DNA from: CAIKMD01 sp963803265
GTDB taxonomy: Bacteria; Pseudomonadota; Alphaproteobacteria; ATCC43930; CGMCC-115725
Assembly: GCA_963803265.1 (NCBI GenBank)
Contig: CAWDLZ010000015.1
Coordinates: 1-64,000 of the forward strand
Reading direction: 5' to 3'
Length of the DNA stretch: 64,000 nt
The notes beneath the pieces were generated by a model. It did not search any database. It was given only the letters and a program-made list of their open reading frames with translations, and was not told the origin of the DNA. Every line of letters starts with the position of its first letter. The stretch's first letter is position 1. A program made the translations under genes and the position numbers. Positions 26,185 through 34,096 of this stretch are shown here, in pieces.

Positions 26185-26224
26185 GCATAAATTTCCTCCC
26201 CCTTGAGTGCAAAGGATGACCAGC

Positions 26225-26665
26225 ATGACGACGACCATCAACGGCAAGCAGGCTTTTCCCGAATTTGACGTGAGCAAGATGTTTTCCGCATTTTCGGTTC
26301 CCGGCTTCAATGTCGCGGCCCTGGTAGCCGCCCAGCGCAAGAACATCGAGGCCATCACCCAGGCCAACCAACTCGCCATCGAGGCCGTGCAGGCCGTGGC
26401 CCGCCGCCAGGCCGAGATCACCCGCGAGGCGCTCGACGAGGCGCCGGAATTGTTCCGCGAGCTGAGCCAGCCGGGCGCGCCGCAGGAAAAGTTGGCGAAG
26501 AACGCCGAGCTCGCCAAGACCTCTTTCGAGAAGGGCTTGACCAGCGCGCGCGAGCTGACCGAGCTGTTCGCCAAGGCCAACACCGAGGCGTTCAACGTGA
26601 TCGCCAAGCGGATGACCGAGAGCTTCTCGGAAATGCGCGACATGGCCTCGACCAAGGCGGCCTGA
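26225..26665 (+). CDS. Phasin family protein
   Basis: A 146-residue PHB-granule-associated protein. The ATG at 26225 is preceded by AAAGGA at good spacing; an ATG at 26216 and a GTG at 26207 are alternatives. The phasin-2 pattern is clear: FNVAALVAAQRKNIEAITQAN, AIEAVQAVARRQAEITREAL and SFEKGLTSARELTELFAKAN, an almost continuous amphipathic helix without Cys or Trp. Phasins coat polyhydroxybutyrate granules. No pha synthase gene is in the window. The paired TTGTGCACTGCA sites upstream are candidate operators. Confidence 0.9.
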   Translation: MTTTINGKQAFPEFDVSKMFSAFSVPGFNVAALVAAQRKNIEAITQANQLAIEAVQAVARRQAEITREALDEAPELFRELSQPGAPQEKLAKNAELAKTSFEKGLTSARELTELFAKANTEAFNVIAKRMTESFSEMRDMASTKAA

Positions 26666-26768
26666 CCTCGAGCTTCCGCCACCGGCCGCTCCACACCGGC
26701 GCGGCCGGTTTCAAGGTTGATGCGCTATTAACCACTCCTTCAGGGCTCTCGGTGAAAGCTCTGAAGCG

Positions 26769-27299
26769 ATGGATACGTGGCGCGTCGAACCTCTACTCGA
26801 TCGGCCTTCCCGCCGGCTCGCCGGCGTGGCGCGGTTCGGCGCCGCCGGTCTTTCCTTGCGGCTCGCGTCGTTGCGGCGGAGCATCGAGCGCGATTATCCG
26901 ATGGCGCTCGCCCTCGACATTGCCGATCGCGACGCGGCCGACGGGCTGCCGCCCGCTCTCACCGACGCAGTCCATGCGCTACTGCACGAGGCCGCGCTCA
27001 ATGCCGCGCGCCACGCCGGCGCGGCGCTGCTGCGGCTCTCGGTGCACGTCAACGGCGGCGCGGTGGAACTCGGCGCGGCGGATGACGGCACCGGGTTTCC
27101 CTTTATCGGAGTCTACGATCTGCCGACCCTGATGTCGCTCGGTGCCGGCCCGCGCTGGCTGGTTCGCCAGCTCGCCGCCCTGGGCGGCAGCCTGATTCTC
27201 GATTCGCGCGAATCGGGCTCGCGCATCGCGATGACGGTGCCGCGCGAGGCGGCGCCGCGATGCGAGGCCGAGGCAGCGCCCGTCCTCGCCGCGGAATAA
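26769..27299 (+). CDS. Free-standing histidine-kinase-like ATPase domain protein
   Basis: A 176-residue protein with a GHKL ATPase domain. The N-box HEAALNAARHAGAALLRLSV (near residue 73) and G1 box ADDGTGFPF (near 103) are seen, and a G2-like Gly-rich segment GGSLILDSRESGSRIAMTVP closes the domain. The N-box resembles that of NarX/LuxR-type kinases. No dimerisation/phosphoacceptor domain, sensor domain or membrane segment precedes it, so it is not a classical kinase. It could be an anti-sigma-like or accessory ATPase or a truncated kinase. No strong ribosome-binding site is seen. No response regulator is adjacent on this strand. Confidence 0.65.
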   Translation: MDTWRVEPLLDRPSRRLAGVARFGAAGLSLRLASLRRSIERDYPMALALDIADRDAADGLPPALTDAVHALLHEAALNAARHAGAALLRLSVHVNGGAVELGAADDGTGFPFIGVYDLPTLMSLGAGPRWLVRQLAALGGSLILDSRESGSRIAMTVPREAAPRCEAEAAPVLAAE

Positions 27300-27393
27300 T
27301 CTCGACTTATCTCGACAGATGGAAGCAGGCGCGCGCACTCTGCCGGTGGCAGGCGACCCATGATAAGCTTTATTTGTCGGCAGGCGCGGCGGG

Positions 27394-27579
27394 ATGTCGG
27401 CGATGCTTAAGATCGAGATCGAACGCGAGGAGGATGGTCGTTGGATCGGTGAGGTCCCGGACCTGCCCGGTGTGCTCGTTTAGGGCGCGTCCGAAGCCGA
27501 GGCGCGCGTCAAGGCGACCGCGCTCGCCCGCCGCGTGATCGCCGACCGAATCGAGAATGGCGAGCCGGTGCCCGCCTAA
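27394..27579 (+). pseudogene. HicB-like antitoxin with in-frame stop
   Basis: A 62-codon frame that reads as HicB: MLKIEIEREEDGRWIGEVPD then LPGVLV, then TAG at 27481-27483, then GASEAEARVKATALARRVIA to a TAA. The family has a Tyr at the stop position (LPGVxxYGxS), so TAT/TAC to TAG is the simplest explanation. If read through, it would be a complete ~61-residue antitoxin N-domain. It precedes a frameshifted HicA. Nonsense rather than an indel makes true decay likelier here. Confidence 0.65.
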
Positions 27580-27602
27580 GCGCGGAACCTTTTCGTCCCC
27601 GC

Positions 27603-27820
27603 GTGAGCGGCTGGCTGCCAACGAAGGCGGCGCAGGTTCTGCGGGCACTCTACTCTATGGAATCGGTTGGATGCTTAAGCGCCAGGTCGGCTCGCATCGC
27701 ACGCCGGCGCGACGCGGATGGCCGGATTGCGTCTTCGCCTTCCATGAAGGCGAAGAGATCGGCCCGCCTATGCTCGCGCGCATTGCCAAGCGCGCCGGGC
27801 TTCAGCCAAGCGACCTCTAG
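27603..27820 (+). pseudogene. HicA-like mRNA interferase with frameshift
   Basis: A HicA-type toxin of about 72 residues, broken by one missing base near 27657. Frame one gives VSGWLPTKAAQVLRALYS; the second frame continues GIGWMLKRQVGSHRTPARRG, WPDCVFAFHEGEEIGPPMLA, RIAKRAGLQPSDL, matching the HicA order: helix, GWxxxRQxGSHR with the catalytic His, FxxHxGxEI, and C-terminal helix. The length is 218 bases, one short of 73 codons. It follows the hicB remnant by 23 bp, so this was a hicBA toxin-antitoxin pair. Confidence 0.6.
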
Positions 27821-27849
27821 GCCGACGCTCCAGCCGATGGCGGCGCCGG

Positions 27850-29244
27850 CTATCTCGGCAGATGCAGGCGGACGCGCAATCCGCCTTGCGGCGAATCCTC
27901 GAGCGTCACATCGCCGCCCTGGCCGCGCGCCAGGTCGCGGGCGATGGTGAGGCCGAGGCCCAAGCCGCCGGTGTTCGGGTTGCGCGCGGCGTCGAGCCGA
28001 TAGAACGGGCGAAACACGTTGTCGCGCTGCGGCGCCGGAATGCCCGGCCCGTCATCGTCGACGAGGATATCGAAGCCGTCGCGGACCTCGACCCCGGTGA
28101 CCCAGACATGCCTGCCGTAACGCCGCGCATTGCCGATCAGGTTCGATAGCGCCCGCCGCGTCGCGTCGGCGCGCAGCGTGAGAACGTAGCTCTCGGGCAG
28201 CGCGGCGAAGATCGGCGGGCCGTCGCGCTGCGCCGCCAGGATCAGCTCGCTCGCGATCTGCGCCACGTCGCTCTCCCGCTGGGTTTCCTCGCCGCCGCCG
28301 CGGGCGAAATCGAGATAGCCCTGGATCATGCGCTGCATCGCGACGACATCGCTCTTCAGCCCGGCGACGCTCGGATCCTCCGGCATCAGCTCGAGCGCGA
28401 GCCGCATCCTCGTCAGCGGCGTGCGCAGATCGTGCGACACGCCGGCCAGCATGTCGGTGCGCTGGGCGACCTGGCGGTTGATGCGGTCGCGCATCCGAAT
28501 GAAGGCGCGCGCGGCCCGGCGCACCTCGCTCGCGCCTTCCGGCTTGAAGTTCGGCACATCGCGCCCCTTGCCGAGGTCTTCCGCCGCGGCGGCCAGCCGG
28601 CGCAGGGATTTCACCTGGTTGCGCATGAACATCGAGGCGATCAGCAGCAGCAGCAGCGACGAGCCGGCCATCCACAGCACGAAGAGATAGGTGGTCGGCG
28701 TGGTCAGGCGCTTGCGCGGCACCGCCACCTGCATGACGCCGCTCGGCAGCGCGACCGAAACCAACAGGTCGCGCGGATCGAACTCGCCGTCGATCTCGAA
28801 CGGGCTGTCGATCTGCTCGGCGATCGCCAGGGCAAGTTGTTGCTCGACCTCGCCGCTGGTGGTGCGCGGCATGCCCTGCGGCAGCGTCTCGCCCCGCCGG
28901 AAGCCGTAATAGAGACCGGTCGTGTCGGCGGCGCGCTCAAGCAAGCCTTGGCGCCCGCTCGGCGTCGCGGCGTCGTCGAGCGCCGTCAAGGTGAGGGCGA
29001 TGTCGCCGGCGACGCCCGCGGAGAGCCGCCGCGCCACCGTGTCCCAGACCCGGTCGTAGAAGAACCAGGTGGCTAAAATCTCGGCCAGCAGCATCGGCAA
29101 AATGATGATGAGCAGCGAGCGGCCCCAGAGCGAGCGCGGCAGCGCGCGCTTGAACCAGCGGCGGTGACTGTCGGCCGCTGCCGCCGCGGCCGGCGGGTAG
29201 AGGCCGAGGCGCCCCTGGCCGTCGTCAATCGGGCTTGAGGACAT
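27850..29244 (-). CDS. Membrane sensor histidine kinase, EnvZ-like
   Basis: A 464-residue HAMP-type sensor kinase. Two transmembrane helices (about residues 45-65, LLIIILPMLLAEILATWFFY, and 190-210, FVLWMAGSSLLLLLIASMFM) enclose a periplasmic loop. Then come a HAMP domain, the phosphoacceptor GVSHDLRTPLTRMR (His near residue 275), the N-box SNLIGNARRYG, the G1 box VDDDGPGIP and the G2 box GGLGLGLTIARD. Its start overlaps the OmpR-type regulator's stop by 20 bp. The SHDLRTPLTR box is of the EnvZ class. The signal is unknown. Confidence 0.92.
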   Translation of the reverse strand: MSSSPIDDGQGRLGLYPPAAAAAADSHRRWFKRALPRSLWGRSLLIIILPMLLAEILATWFFYDRVWDTVARRLSAGVAGDIALTLTALDDAATPSGRQGLLERAADTTGLYYGFRRGETLPQGMPRTTSGEVEQQLALAIAEQIDSPFEIDGEFDPRDLLVSVALPSGVMQVAVPRKRLTTPTTYLFVLWMAGSSLLLLLIASMFMRNQVKSLRRLAAAAEDLGKGRDVPNFKPEGASEVRRAARAFIRMRDRINRQVAQRTDMLAGVSHDLRTPLTRMRLALELMPEDPSVAGLKSDVVAMQRMIQGYLDFARGGGEETQRESDVAQIASELILAAQRDGPPIFAALPESYVLTLRADATRRALSNLIGNARRYGRHVWVTGVEVRDGFDILVDDDGPGIPAPQRDNVFRPFYRLDAARNPNTGGLGLGLTIARDLARGQGGDVTLEDSPQGGLRVRLHLPR

Positions 29245-29926
29245 AGCCCGTTCCTCGCACCGTCTGCAGGTAACGCGGGAATTTCGGATCGAGCTCGATC
29301 TTGCGCCGGAGCCGCGTCATCTGCACGTCGACCGTGCGGAGATTGCCGCTGCACTGCGCCTCCTGCGACAGCGCCTCGCGCGACACCGGCTCGCCCGGCT
29401 GTTTCGCGAGCGTGAGCAGCAGCGCCGCCTCGGCCGCGGTCAGATGCACCGGCTCGCGCCCGCGATAGAGCGCGCCGCGCTTCAGATCGAGCCGGAAGGC
29501 GCCGAGGCGGAGCGCTTCGGCGCGCTCGGGCGCAAGCGCCACGCGCTGCAGGATGTTGCGAATGCGTAGCACCAGCTCGCGCGGCTCGAACGGCTTCGTC
29601 AGGTAATCGTCGGCGCCGTGCTCCAGCCCGTTGATGCGGTCGCTGGCCTCGGCCATCGCGGTCAGCAGGAGGATCGGCACCGGGCCGGTGCGCCGCAGGC
29701 TTTCGGTGAGCATGAGGCCGTTCTCGCCCGGCATCATCACGTCGACGATGAGGAGATCGAAGGCGAGGCTGCTGAGGCGTTGCCGTGCCTCGGCCGCGTC
29801 GGCCGCCGTGGTGACGCGGAAGCCGCACTCGATCAGGTAGCGCCGCAGCAGATCGCGGAGTCGCGAATCATCATCCACGACCAGGAGATGGGCCTCGGCA
29901 TTGCCGCCGTCGCTGGCGCCGCTCAT
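29225..29926 (-). CDS. OmpR-family response regulator
   Basis: A 233-residue regulator. The receiver domain has the acidic pocket (LVVDDDSRLRD), phosphoacceptor Asp in LLIVDVMMPGENG (near residue 60) and Lys in YLTKPFEPREL (near 110). The C-terminal winged helix ends VDVQMTRLRRKIELDPKFPR and RGTGYVLKPD, the OmpR/PhoB type. Start at MSGASDGGN; a longer start would add 15 residues without a ribosome-binding site. It overlaps the kinase gene by 20 bp, so they form a cognate pair. A MarR gene lies 20 bp upstream on the same strand. Confidence 0.92.
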   Translation of the reverse strand: MSGASDGGNAEAHLLVVDDDSRLRDLLRRYLIECGFRVTTAADAAEARQRLSSLAFDLLIVDVMMPGENGLMLTESLRRTGPVPILLLTAMAEASDRINGLEHGADDYLTKPFEPRELVLRIRNILQRVALAPERAEALRLGAFRLDLKRGALYRGREPVHLTAAEAALLLTLAKQPGEPVSREALSQEAQCSGNLRTVDVQMTRLRRKIELDPKFPRYLQTVRGTGYVLKPD

Positions 29927-29945
29927 CGCGCCACTATACACCCGA

Positions 29946-30428
29946 TCAGCGCTCGCGCTTGAACCGGGCACGGTCGGCGTCGTCGCTGAGGATGGCGAGC
30001 ATGATCTTGCGGAAGCCTTCGACCGCTTGCGGCCCGCCCTCGGCGAAGGCCCGGGCGATGCGCCGGAGCTGATTCTCCGAGAGCTGGCGCTCGAGCTCGA
30101 CGCCCTGGGCGGTGAGCTCGAGCAGCCGCTGGCGCCGGTCGGTCCTGCCGGTGTATTGCCGGATGAATCCTTGCCGTTTCAATTGCCGCAGCACGCGCGC
30201 GAGACTCTGCTTGGTGATGCTGAGGATGTCGAGCAGCTCGCTGACATTCATCTGGGGATGGCGGCCGACGAAATAGATCACGCGGTGATGCGCCCGCCCG
30301 AAGCCATAGCGCGCCAGCATCGCGTCGGGCTCGGCGGTGAAATCGCGATAGGCATAGAACAGCAGCTCGATGCCTTGGCGCAGCGCGTCTTCCCGCAATA
30401 GGCCGTCATCGGTTTTTATGTCAGGCAT
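29946..30428 (-). CDS. MarR-family transcriptional regulator
   Basis: A 160-residue winged-helix repressor. The DNA-binding domain is visible as YFVGRHPQMNVSELLDILSI, TKQSLARVLRQLKRQGFIRQ with the wing YTGRTDRRQRLLELTAQG. It starts a cluster MarR-OmpR regulator-histidine kinase and is divergent from ilvE; the 90 bp between them hold both promoters. The AT-rich TGTTGACTTATTTTTAGCAG at 30428 overlaps the MarR start and may be its own operator. This cluster opposite a branched-chain aminotransferase gene is a recurring arrangement in Rhodospirillales as far as I recall. Confidence 0.88.
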   Translation of the reverse strand: MPDIKTDDGLLREDALRQGIELLFYAYRDFTAEPDAMLARYGFGRAHHRVIYFVGRHPQMNVSELLDILSITKQSLARVLRQLKRQGFIRQYTGRTDRRQRLLELTAQGVELERQLSENQLRRIARAFAEGGPQAVEGFRKIMLAILSDDADRARFKRER

Positions 30429-30518
30429 GTTGACTTATTTTTAGCAGAGTTGTTACATCCCCGGCAAGGCGCCGAGAAGATTGAGCCAAGCGCAAGGACG
30501 GCCGAGGGACGCGGGACC

Positions 30519-31403
30519 ATGGCGACAGCGACGAGACCTTTCGACGATCGTGACGGCACGATCTGGCTCGACGGCAAGCTGGTGCCGTGGCGCGAGGCCA
30601 ACATCCACGTTCTGACCCACGCGCTCCACTATGCGAGCTGCGTGTTCGAGGGCGAGCGCATCTACGGCGGACGCATCTTCAAGCTGCGCGAGCACAGCCA
30701 GCGCCTCATCGATTCGGCGGGCCTCCTCGGCTTCGCGATTCCGTGGACCCTGGCCGAGATCGAAGCGGCGTCCAACGCCACCGTGGCCGCCTCGGGCATC
30801 GGCGACGGTTATGTCCGGCCGATTGCCTGGCGCGGGCCCGAGCAGATGGGCGTCTCGGCGCAGCTCACCAAGATCCACATGGCGATCGCGGTCTGGGACG
30901 ACTGGAAGGCGTATTTCTCGCCCGAGGCGCGTTTGAAAGGCATTCGCATGAGCTGGTCGAAATGGGCGCGGCCGGCGCCCAATACCGCGCCGACCGCGGC
31001 CAAGGCCTCGGGCCTCTACATGATCTGCACCCTATCGAAGCACGCGGCCGAGGCCGAAGGCTATGACGACGCCCTCATGCTCGATTGGCGCGGCCAGATC
31101 GCCGAGGCCACCGGCGCCAACATCTTCCTCGGCATCGGCGGCGCGCTGCACACGCCGACGCCCGACTGCTTCCTCGACGGCATCACCCGCCGCGCCGTGA
31201 TCGGGCTCGCCAAGGCGCGCCAGATCGCGGTCATCGAGCGCGCGATCCTGCCGGAGGAATTGGCCCAGGCGGACGAAGTGTTCCTCACCGGCACGGCCGC
31301 CGAGATCGCGCCCGTCACCCAAATCGCGCAGCACAATTATCCGGTGGGCGCGATCAGCAAAACCTTGATGGCCGATTTCGACCGGATGGTGCGGGCGAGC
31401 TGA
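30519..31403 (+). CDS. ilvE: Branched-chain amino acid aminotransferase (class IV)
   Basis: A 294-residue fold-type IV PLP enzyme that interconverts branched-chain amino and keto acids. The start MATATRPFDDRDGTIWLDGK fits the family; an upstream GTG/ATG would add a non-conserved leader. Seen: VLTHALHYASCVFEGERIYG near residue 30, the catalytic Lys region KASGLYMICTLSKHAAEAEG, AEATGANIFLGIGG near residue 195 and EVFLTGTAAEIAPVTQI near 255. No other ilv/leu genes are adjacent. The divergent MarR could control it. Confidence 0.88.
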   Translation: MATATRPFDDRDGTIWLDGKLVPWREANIHVLTHALHYASCVFEGERIYGGRIFKLREHSQRLIDSAGLLGFAIPWTLAEIEAASNATVAASGIGDGYVRPIAWRGPEQMGVSAQLTKIHMAIAVWDDWKAYFSPEARLKGIRMSWSKWARPAPNTAPTAAKASGLYMICTLSKHAAEAEGYDDALMLDWRGQIAEATGANIFLGIGGALHTPTPDCFLDGITRRAVIGLAKARQIAVIERAILPEELAQADEVFLTGTAAEIAPVTQIAQHNYPVGAISKTLMADFDRMVRAS

Positions 31404-31420
31404 AAGCGCGGCGCGGCGCG

Positions 31421-31828
31421 CTATGCCGGCTTGAACGGGTTGCGGATCGTAAGCCCGGCGACGCGTTTGCCGTCTGCCATGTCCTCGCTGAAGAGAACGC
31501 CGCATTTCGCCTGGCTTGCGGCCGCGACGATGAGAGCGTCATAAAACGCGAAGTCATGGTTGCGCGCCAGTGCGAGGGCAGTCTTGTGCGCCTCGATGGT
31601 CAGCGGCATGGGCGGATCGAGGAGCGCCTTGAGCGCGCCGAGCGCGCTTTCGATTTCCGACCATTCGCGGCGAAGCTTGCATCGCGACACGTTCACAAAC
31701 TCGTTCAGGACCTGGACGCTGATCGTGCCGCCGGCGGCAATCAGCGCTTCGGCCTTCGCGCCGCGGGGATCATCGGCGGCGAAGGCGTAGATGAGGACAT
31801 TGGTGTCGAGAAACGGCTTAGCGTTCAT
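31421..31828 (-). CDS. vapC: PIN-domain ribonuclease toxin, VapC-like
   Basis: A 135-residue PIN-domain RNase. The acidic metal site is present: Asp in FLDTNVLIYAFAADD (near residue 8), Glu in VQVLNEFVNVSRCK (near 43) and Asp in FAFYDALIVAAAS (near 97), with a further Asp in SEDMADG. It overlaps the AbrB-type antitoxin gene by 11 bp, the usual VapBC arrangement with antitoxin first. Both are intact, so this looks like an active toxin-antitoxin module, unlike hicBA and brnT in this window. Confidence 0.88.
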   Translation of the reverse strand: MNAKPFLDTNVLIYAFAADDPRGAKAEALIAAGGTISVQVLNEFVNVSRCKLRREWSEIESALGALKALLDPPMPLTIEAHKTALALARNHDFAFYDALIVAAASQAKCGVLFSEDMADGKRVAGLTIRNPFKPA

Positions 31829-32051
31829 TCGCCTCGTCGCGATCGAACGTGAAGCCCCTCGGCAACGGACGCTTGAGCGCCCTCAAGCGCGCCAAAGCCC
31901 TGTCACGGCCCCGATCCCGCGCGACCTCGAAGCGGCGTGCGCCGGCGATGACGATCTCGACGTCGTCGCCTTCCTTCAGCTTGAGGGCCGTGACGACCGT
32001 CTTGGGCAGGCGAACCGCGAGGCTATTCCCCCATTTGGCAATCTGCATCAT
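31818..32051 (-). CDS. vapB: AbrB/MazE-type antitoxin, VapB-like
   Basis: A 77-residue antitoxin. The start is one of two adjacent ATG codons after GAGG (MMQIAKWGNSLAVRLPKTVV). The swapped-hairpin AbrB DNA-binding fold is clear: KWGNSLAVRLPKTVVTALKL then KEGDDVEIVIAG. The C-terminal tail (RALKRPLPRGFTFDRDEANE) would thread into the toxin. It precedes and overlaps vapC. A dyad at 32061-32083 just upstream is a good candidate autoregulatory operator. Confidence 0.85.
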   Translation of the reverse strand: MMQIAKWGNSLAVRLPKTVVTALKLKEGDDVEIVIAGARRFEVARDRGRDRALARLRALKRPLPRGFTFDRDEANER

Positions 32052-32060
32052 GGCCTCGAA

Positions 32061-32083
32061 GATATACAAAAATCATGTGTATC
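32061..32083. promoter_or_regulatory. Dyad operator candidate upstream of vapBC
   Basis: Arms GATATACA (32061-32068) and TGTGTATC (32076-32083) match at 7 of 8 positions as an inverted repeat, separated by seven bases. It lies 10 bp upstream of the antitoxin start in an AT-rich pocket, where VapBC complexes usually autoregulate. Confidence 0.55.
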
Positions 32084-32116
32084 ATAATGGCGGAGCCGAC
32101 CGCCCGCAAGCTTGCC

Positions 32117-32569
32117 TCAATCCGTCGCCCACTTTTTCGCCGCCGCGTCGTCGCTGGCCTTGGCCTCGACCCAGCGCGGCCCGGCGCTCGTCTCCTCGAG
32201 CTTCCAGAACGGCGCCTCGGTCTTGAGCCAGTCGATCAGGAAGCGGCAGGCATCGAAGGCGGCGTCGCGGTGCGGCGAGGCCACGGCCACGAGCACGATG
32301 CGCTCGCCCGGCACGAGCCGGCCATAACGGTGGACGATCAGCACCTCGTCGAGGGGCCAGCGCCGCCGCGCCTCGGCCTCGACGAGGCCAAGCTGCTTTT
32401 CGGTCATGCCGGGATAATGCTCGAGCGTCATCGCGAAAATTTTCTCGTCGCCGGCGCCTTCGCGCACCAAGCCGACGAAAGAGGTCACGCCGCCGATGGC
32501 GGTCTTGCCGCGCGTGAGCTGGTCGAGCTCCGCGCCGACATCGAAATCCTCGCGCTGGACGCGGATCAC
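32117..32569 (-). CDS. moaE: Molybdopterin synthase catalytic subunit
   Basis: A 150-residue subunit that transfers sulfur from MoaD thiocarboxylate to precursor Z. The GTG at 32569 is chosen because GGAGG lies at the end of moaD at good spacing and the product begins VIRVQREDFDVGAEL as in the family. Active-site features: TLEHYPGMTEKQLG, VIVHRYGRLVPGERIVLVAV-type core and the Lys-bearing CRFLIDWLKTEAPFWKLE near the C-terminus. It follows moaD after four bases. Confidence 0.93.
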   Translation of the reverse strand: MIRVQREDFDVGAELDQLTRGKTAIGGVTSFVGLVREGAGDEKIFAMTLEHYPGMTEKQLGLVEAEARRRWPLDEVLIVHRYGRLVPGERIVLVAVASPHRDAAFDACRFLIDWLKTEAPFWKLEETSAGPRWVEAKASDDAAAKKWATD

Positions 32570-32573
32570 GCTT

Positions 32574-32825
32574 CTAGCCTCCGGTGACCGGCGGGAAGAA
32601 AGCAACCTCGTCGTCGGGCTTCACCTTGTGGTCCCAGCCGACATAGTCGCGATTGACGGCGACGCGCACGCGCTTTGCGTCGTCGAGCGCCGCCGCGTAA
32701 TTCGGCCCGCGCGCCTTCAACCATTCGATGAGCTGGGCCACGGTCGCGATCCCGCCCGGCGGGTCGATGGTTTCCTCGGCCGTGCCGATCTTCGCGCGAA
32801 CCCAGGCGAAATAGAGCAGCCTCAT
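32574..32825 (-). CDS. moaD: Molybdopterin synthase sulfur carrier subunit
   Basis: An 83-residue ubiquitin-like protein ending in the Gly-Gly that is thiocarboxylated (FFPPVTGG). The N-terminus MRLLYFAWVRAKIGTAEE is typical MoaD. It works with MoaE immediately downstream. moeA ends 14 bp upstream on the same strand, so cofactor synthesis genes are clustered. Confidence 0.93.
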   Translation of the reverse strand: MRLLYFAWVRAKIGTAEETIDPPGGIATVAQLIEWLKARGPNYAAALDDAKRVRVAVNRDYVGWDHKVKPDDEVAFFPPVTGG

Positions 32826-32839
32826 GGCGATAATCTAGG

Positions 32840-34096
32840 TTACGAAAGCACTTCCGAGAAGGGCAGGAAATCGACGGGCGCGCCTTGCTCCAGCACGGTC
32901 ACGCCTTCGCCCACTTCGACGAGGCCGTCGGAATCGACCATCGAGGTGAGTATCCCGGCGCCGTCGCGCGGAAATTTTTCGGCGACCCAGTTGCCGTCGG
33001 GTCCCCTTGTCAGGCGCGCCCGGATATATTCGGTGCGATTGGGGCGCTTCTTGTACTCGAAGCCGGCGCTCACCCGATAGAGCCGGGGGCCGGCATCGAC
33101 CGCGCCCGAGAGCAGCAAGACGAGCGGCCTGGCCAGGAGCAGGAAGGTCACCATCACCGCCACCGGATTGCCGGGCAGCCCCATGAACGGAATCCGTCCC
33201 AATTGTCCCATCGCCACCGGCCGTCCCGGCTTGATGGCGAGGCGCCAGAAATGGAGCTTGCCCAAGGCCTCGACCGCGGCCCTGACGTGATCCTCCTCGC
33301 CCGTGGACACGCCGCCCGAGGTCAGCACCAGATCATGGTTCGCGGCAGCCTCGGCGAGCGCCGCATGCACCGCTTGCGCCCGGTCGGGGAGGATGCCGAG
33401 ATCGGACACGGCGCAGCCGAGCCCCTGCAACAGCGCCTGCAGGGTATAGCGGTTGGCGTCGAAGATCGCGCCCAGCGGCAAGGCGCAGCCCGGCTCGCGC
33501 AACTCGTCGCCGGTCGAGAAGAGGGCGGCGCGCAGCGGCCGATAGACTTCAAGCTCGGTAAGCCCTAGCGAGGCGGCGAGCCCGACTTCCTGCGCCCTCA
33601 GCCGCCGGCCCGCGGCCAAGACGGTGGTGCCCGCCTTCACGTCCTCGCCTGCGCTCCTGCGATTGGCGCCGCGCTCGATCCCGGCCGGAATGGTCACCGC
33701 GCCGTTCGCGACCTTGCAATCCTCCTGCATGAGAACGGTGTCCGTGCCCGGCGGCAACAATGCGCCGGTAAAGACGCGGATGGCGCCGCCCTTTGCGGCG
33801 GTCTCGCGCAAGGGGTGGCCGGCCGCGGCGCGTCCCGTTATCGGCAGAACGGAATCGCCGTCGGGCCGCAAATCCGCGAAGCAAACCGCATAGCCGTCCA
33901 CCGCGACGTTGTCGGCGGGCGGCACGTCGCGCGTCGCGACCAGCGGGCCGGCGAGAATCCGGCCGGCCGATTGGGCCAGCTTGACGCGCTCCACCGCGGG
34001 CAGCGGCGCAAGATTGGCCTTGAGCAAGGCAAGCGCCGCGCCCGCCGACATCAGCTCGCCGCCGAAGGCGAAGCAGTCATCGCCGAGCTGAGCCAC
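32840..34096 (-). CDS. moeA: Molybdopterin molybdenumtransferase
   Basis: A 418-residue enzyme that inserts molybdate (or tungstate) into adenylated molybdopterin. The MoCF_biosynth domain signature is GDELREPG (near residue 195) followed by LVLTSGGVSTGEEDHVRA (near 256) and LAIKPGRPVAMG...GLPGNPVAVMV. The N-terminal domain contains VDGYAV and the FTGALLPPGTDTVLMQED block. Its start overlaps the mobB stop by 20 bp. It joins mobB, moaD and moaE in one run after pgsA. Supply of tungstate by TupAB is a plausible link. Confidence 0.94.
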   Translation of the reverse strand: MAQLGDDCFAFGGELMSAGAALALLKANLAPLPAVERVKLAQSAGRILAGPLVATRDVPPADNVAVDGYAVCFADLRPDGDSVLPITGRAAAGHPLRETAAKGGAIRVFTGALLPPGTDTVLMQEDCKVANGAVTIPAGIERGANRRSAGEDVKAGTTVLAAGRRLRAQEVGLAASLGLTELEVYRPLRAALFSTGDELREPGCALPLGAIFDANRYTLQALLQGLGCAVSDLGILPDRAQAVHAALAEAAANHDLVLTSGGVSTGEEDHVRAAVEALGKLHFWRLAIKPGRPVAMGQLGRIPFMGLPGNPVAVMVTFLLLARPLVLLLSGAVDAGPRLYRVSAGFEYKKRPNRTEYIRARLTRGPDGNWVAEKFPRDGAGILTSMVDSDGLVEVGEGVTVLEQGAPVDFLPFSEVLS

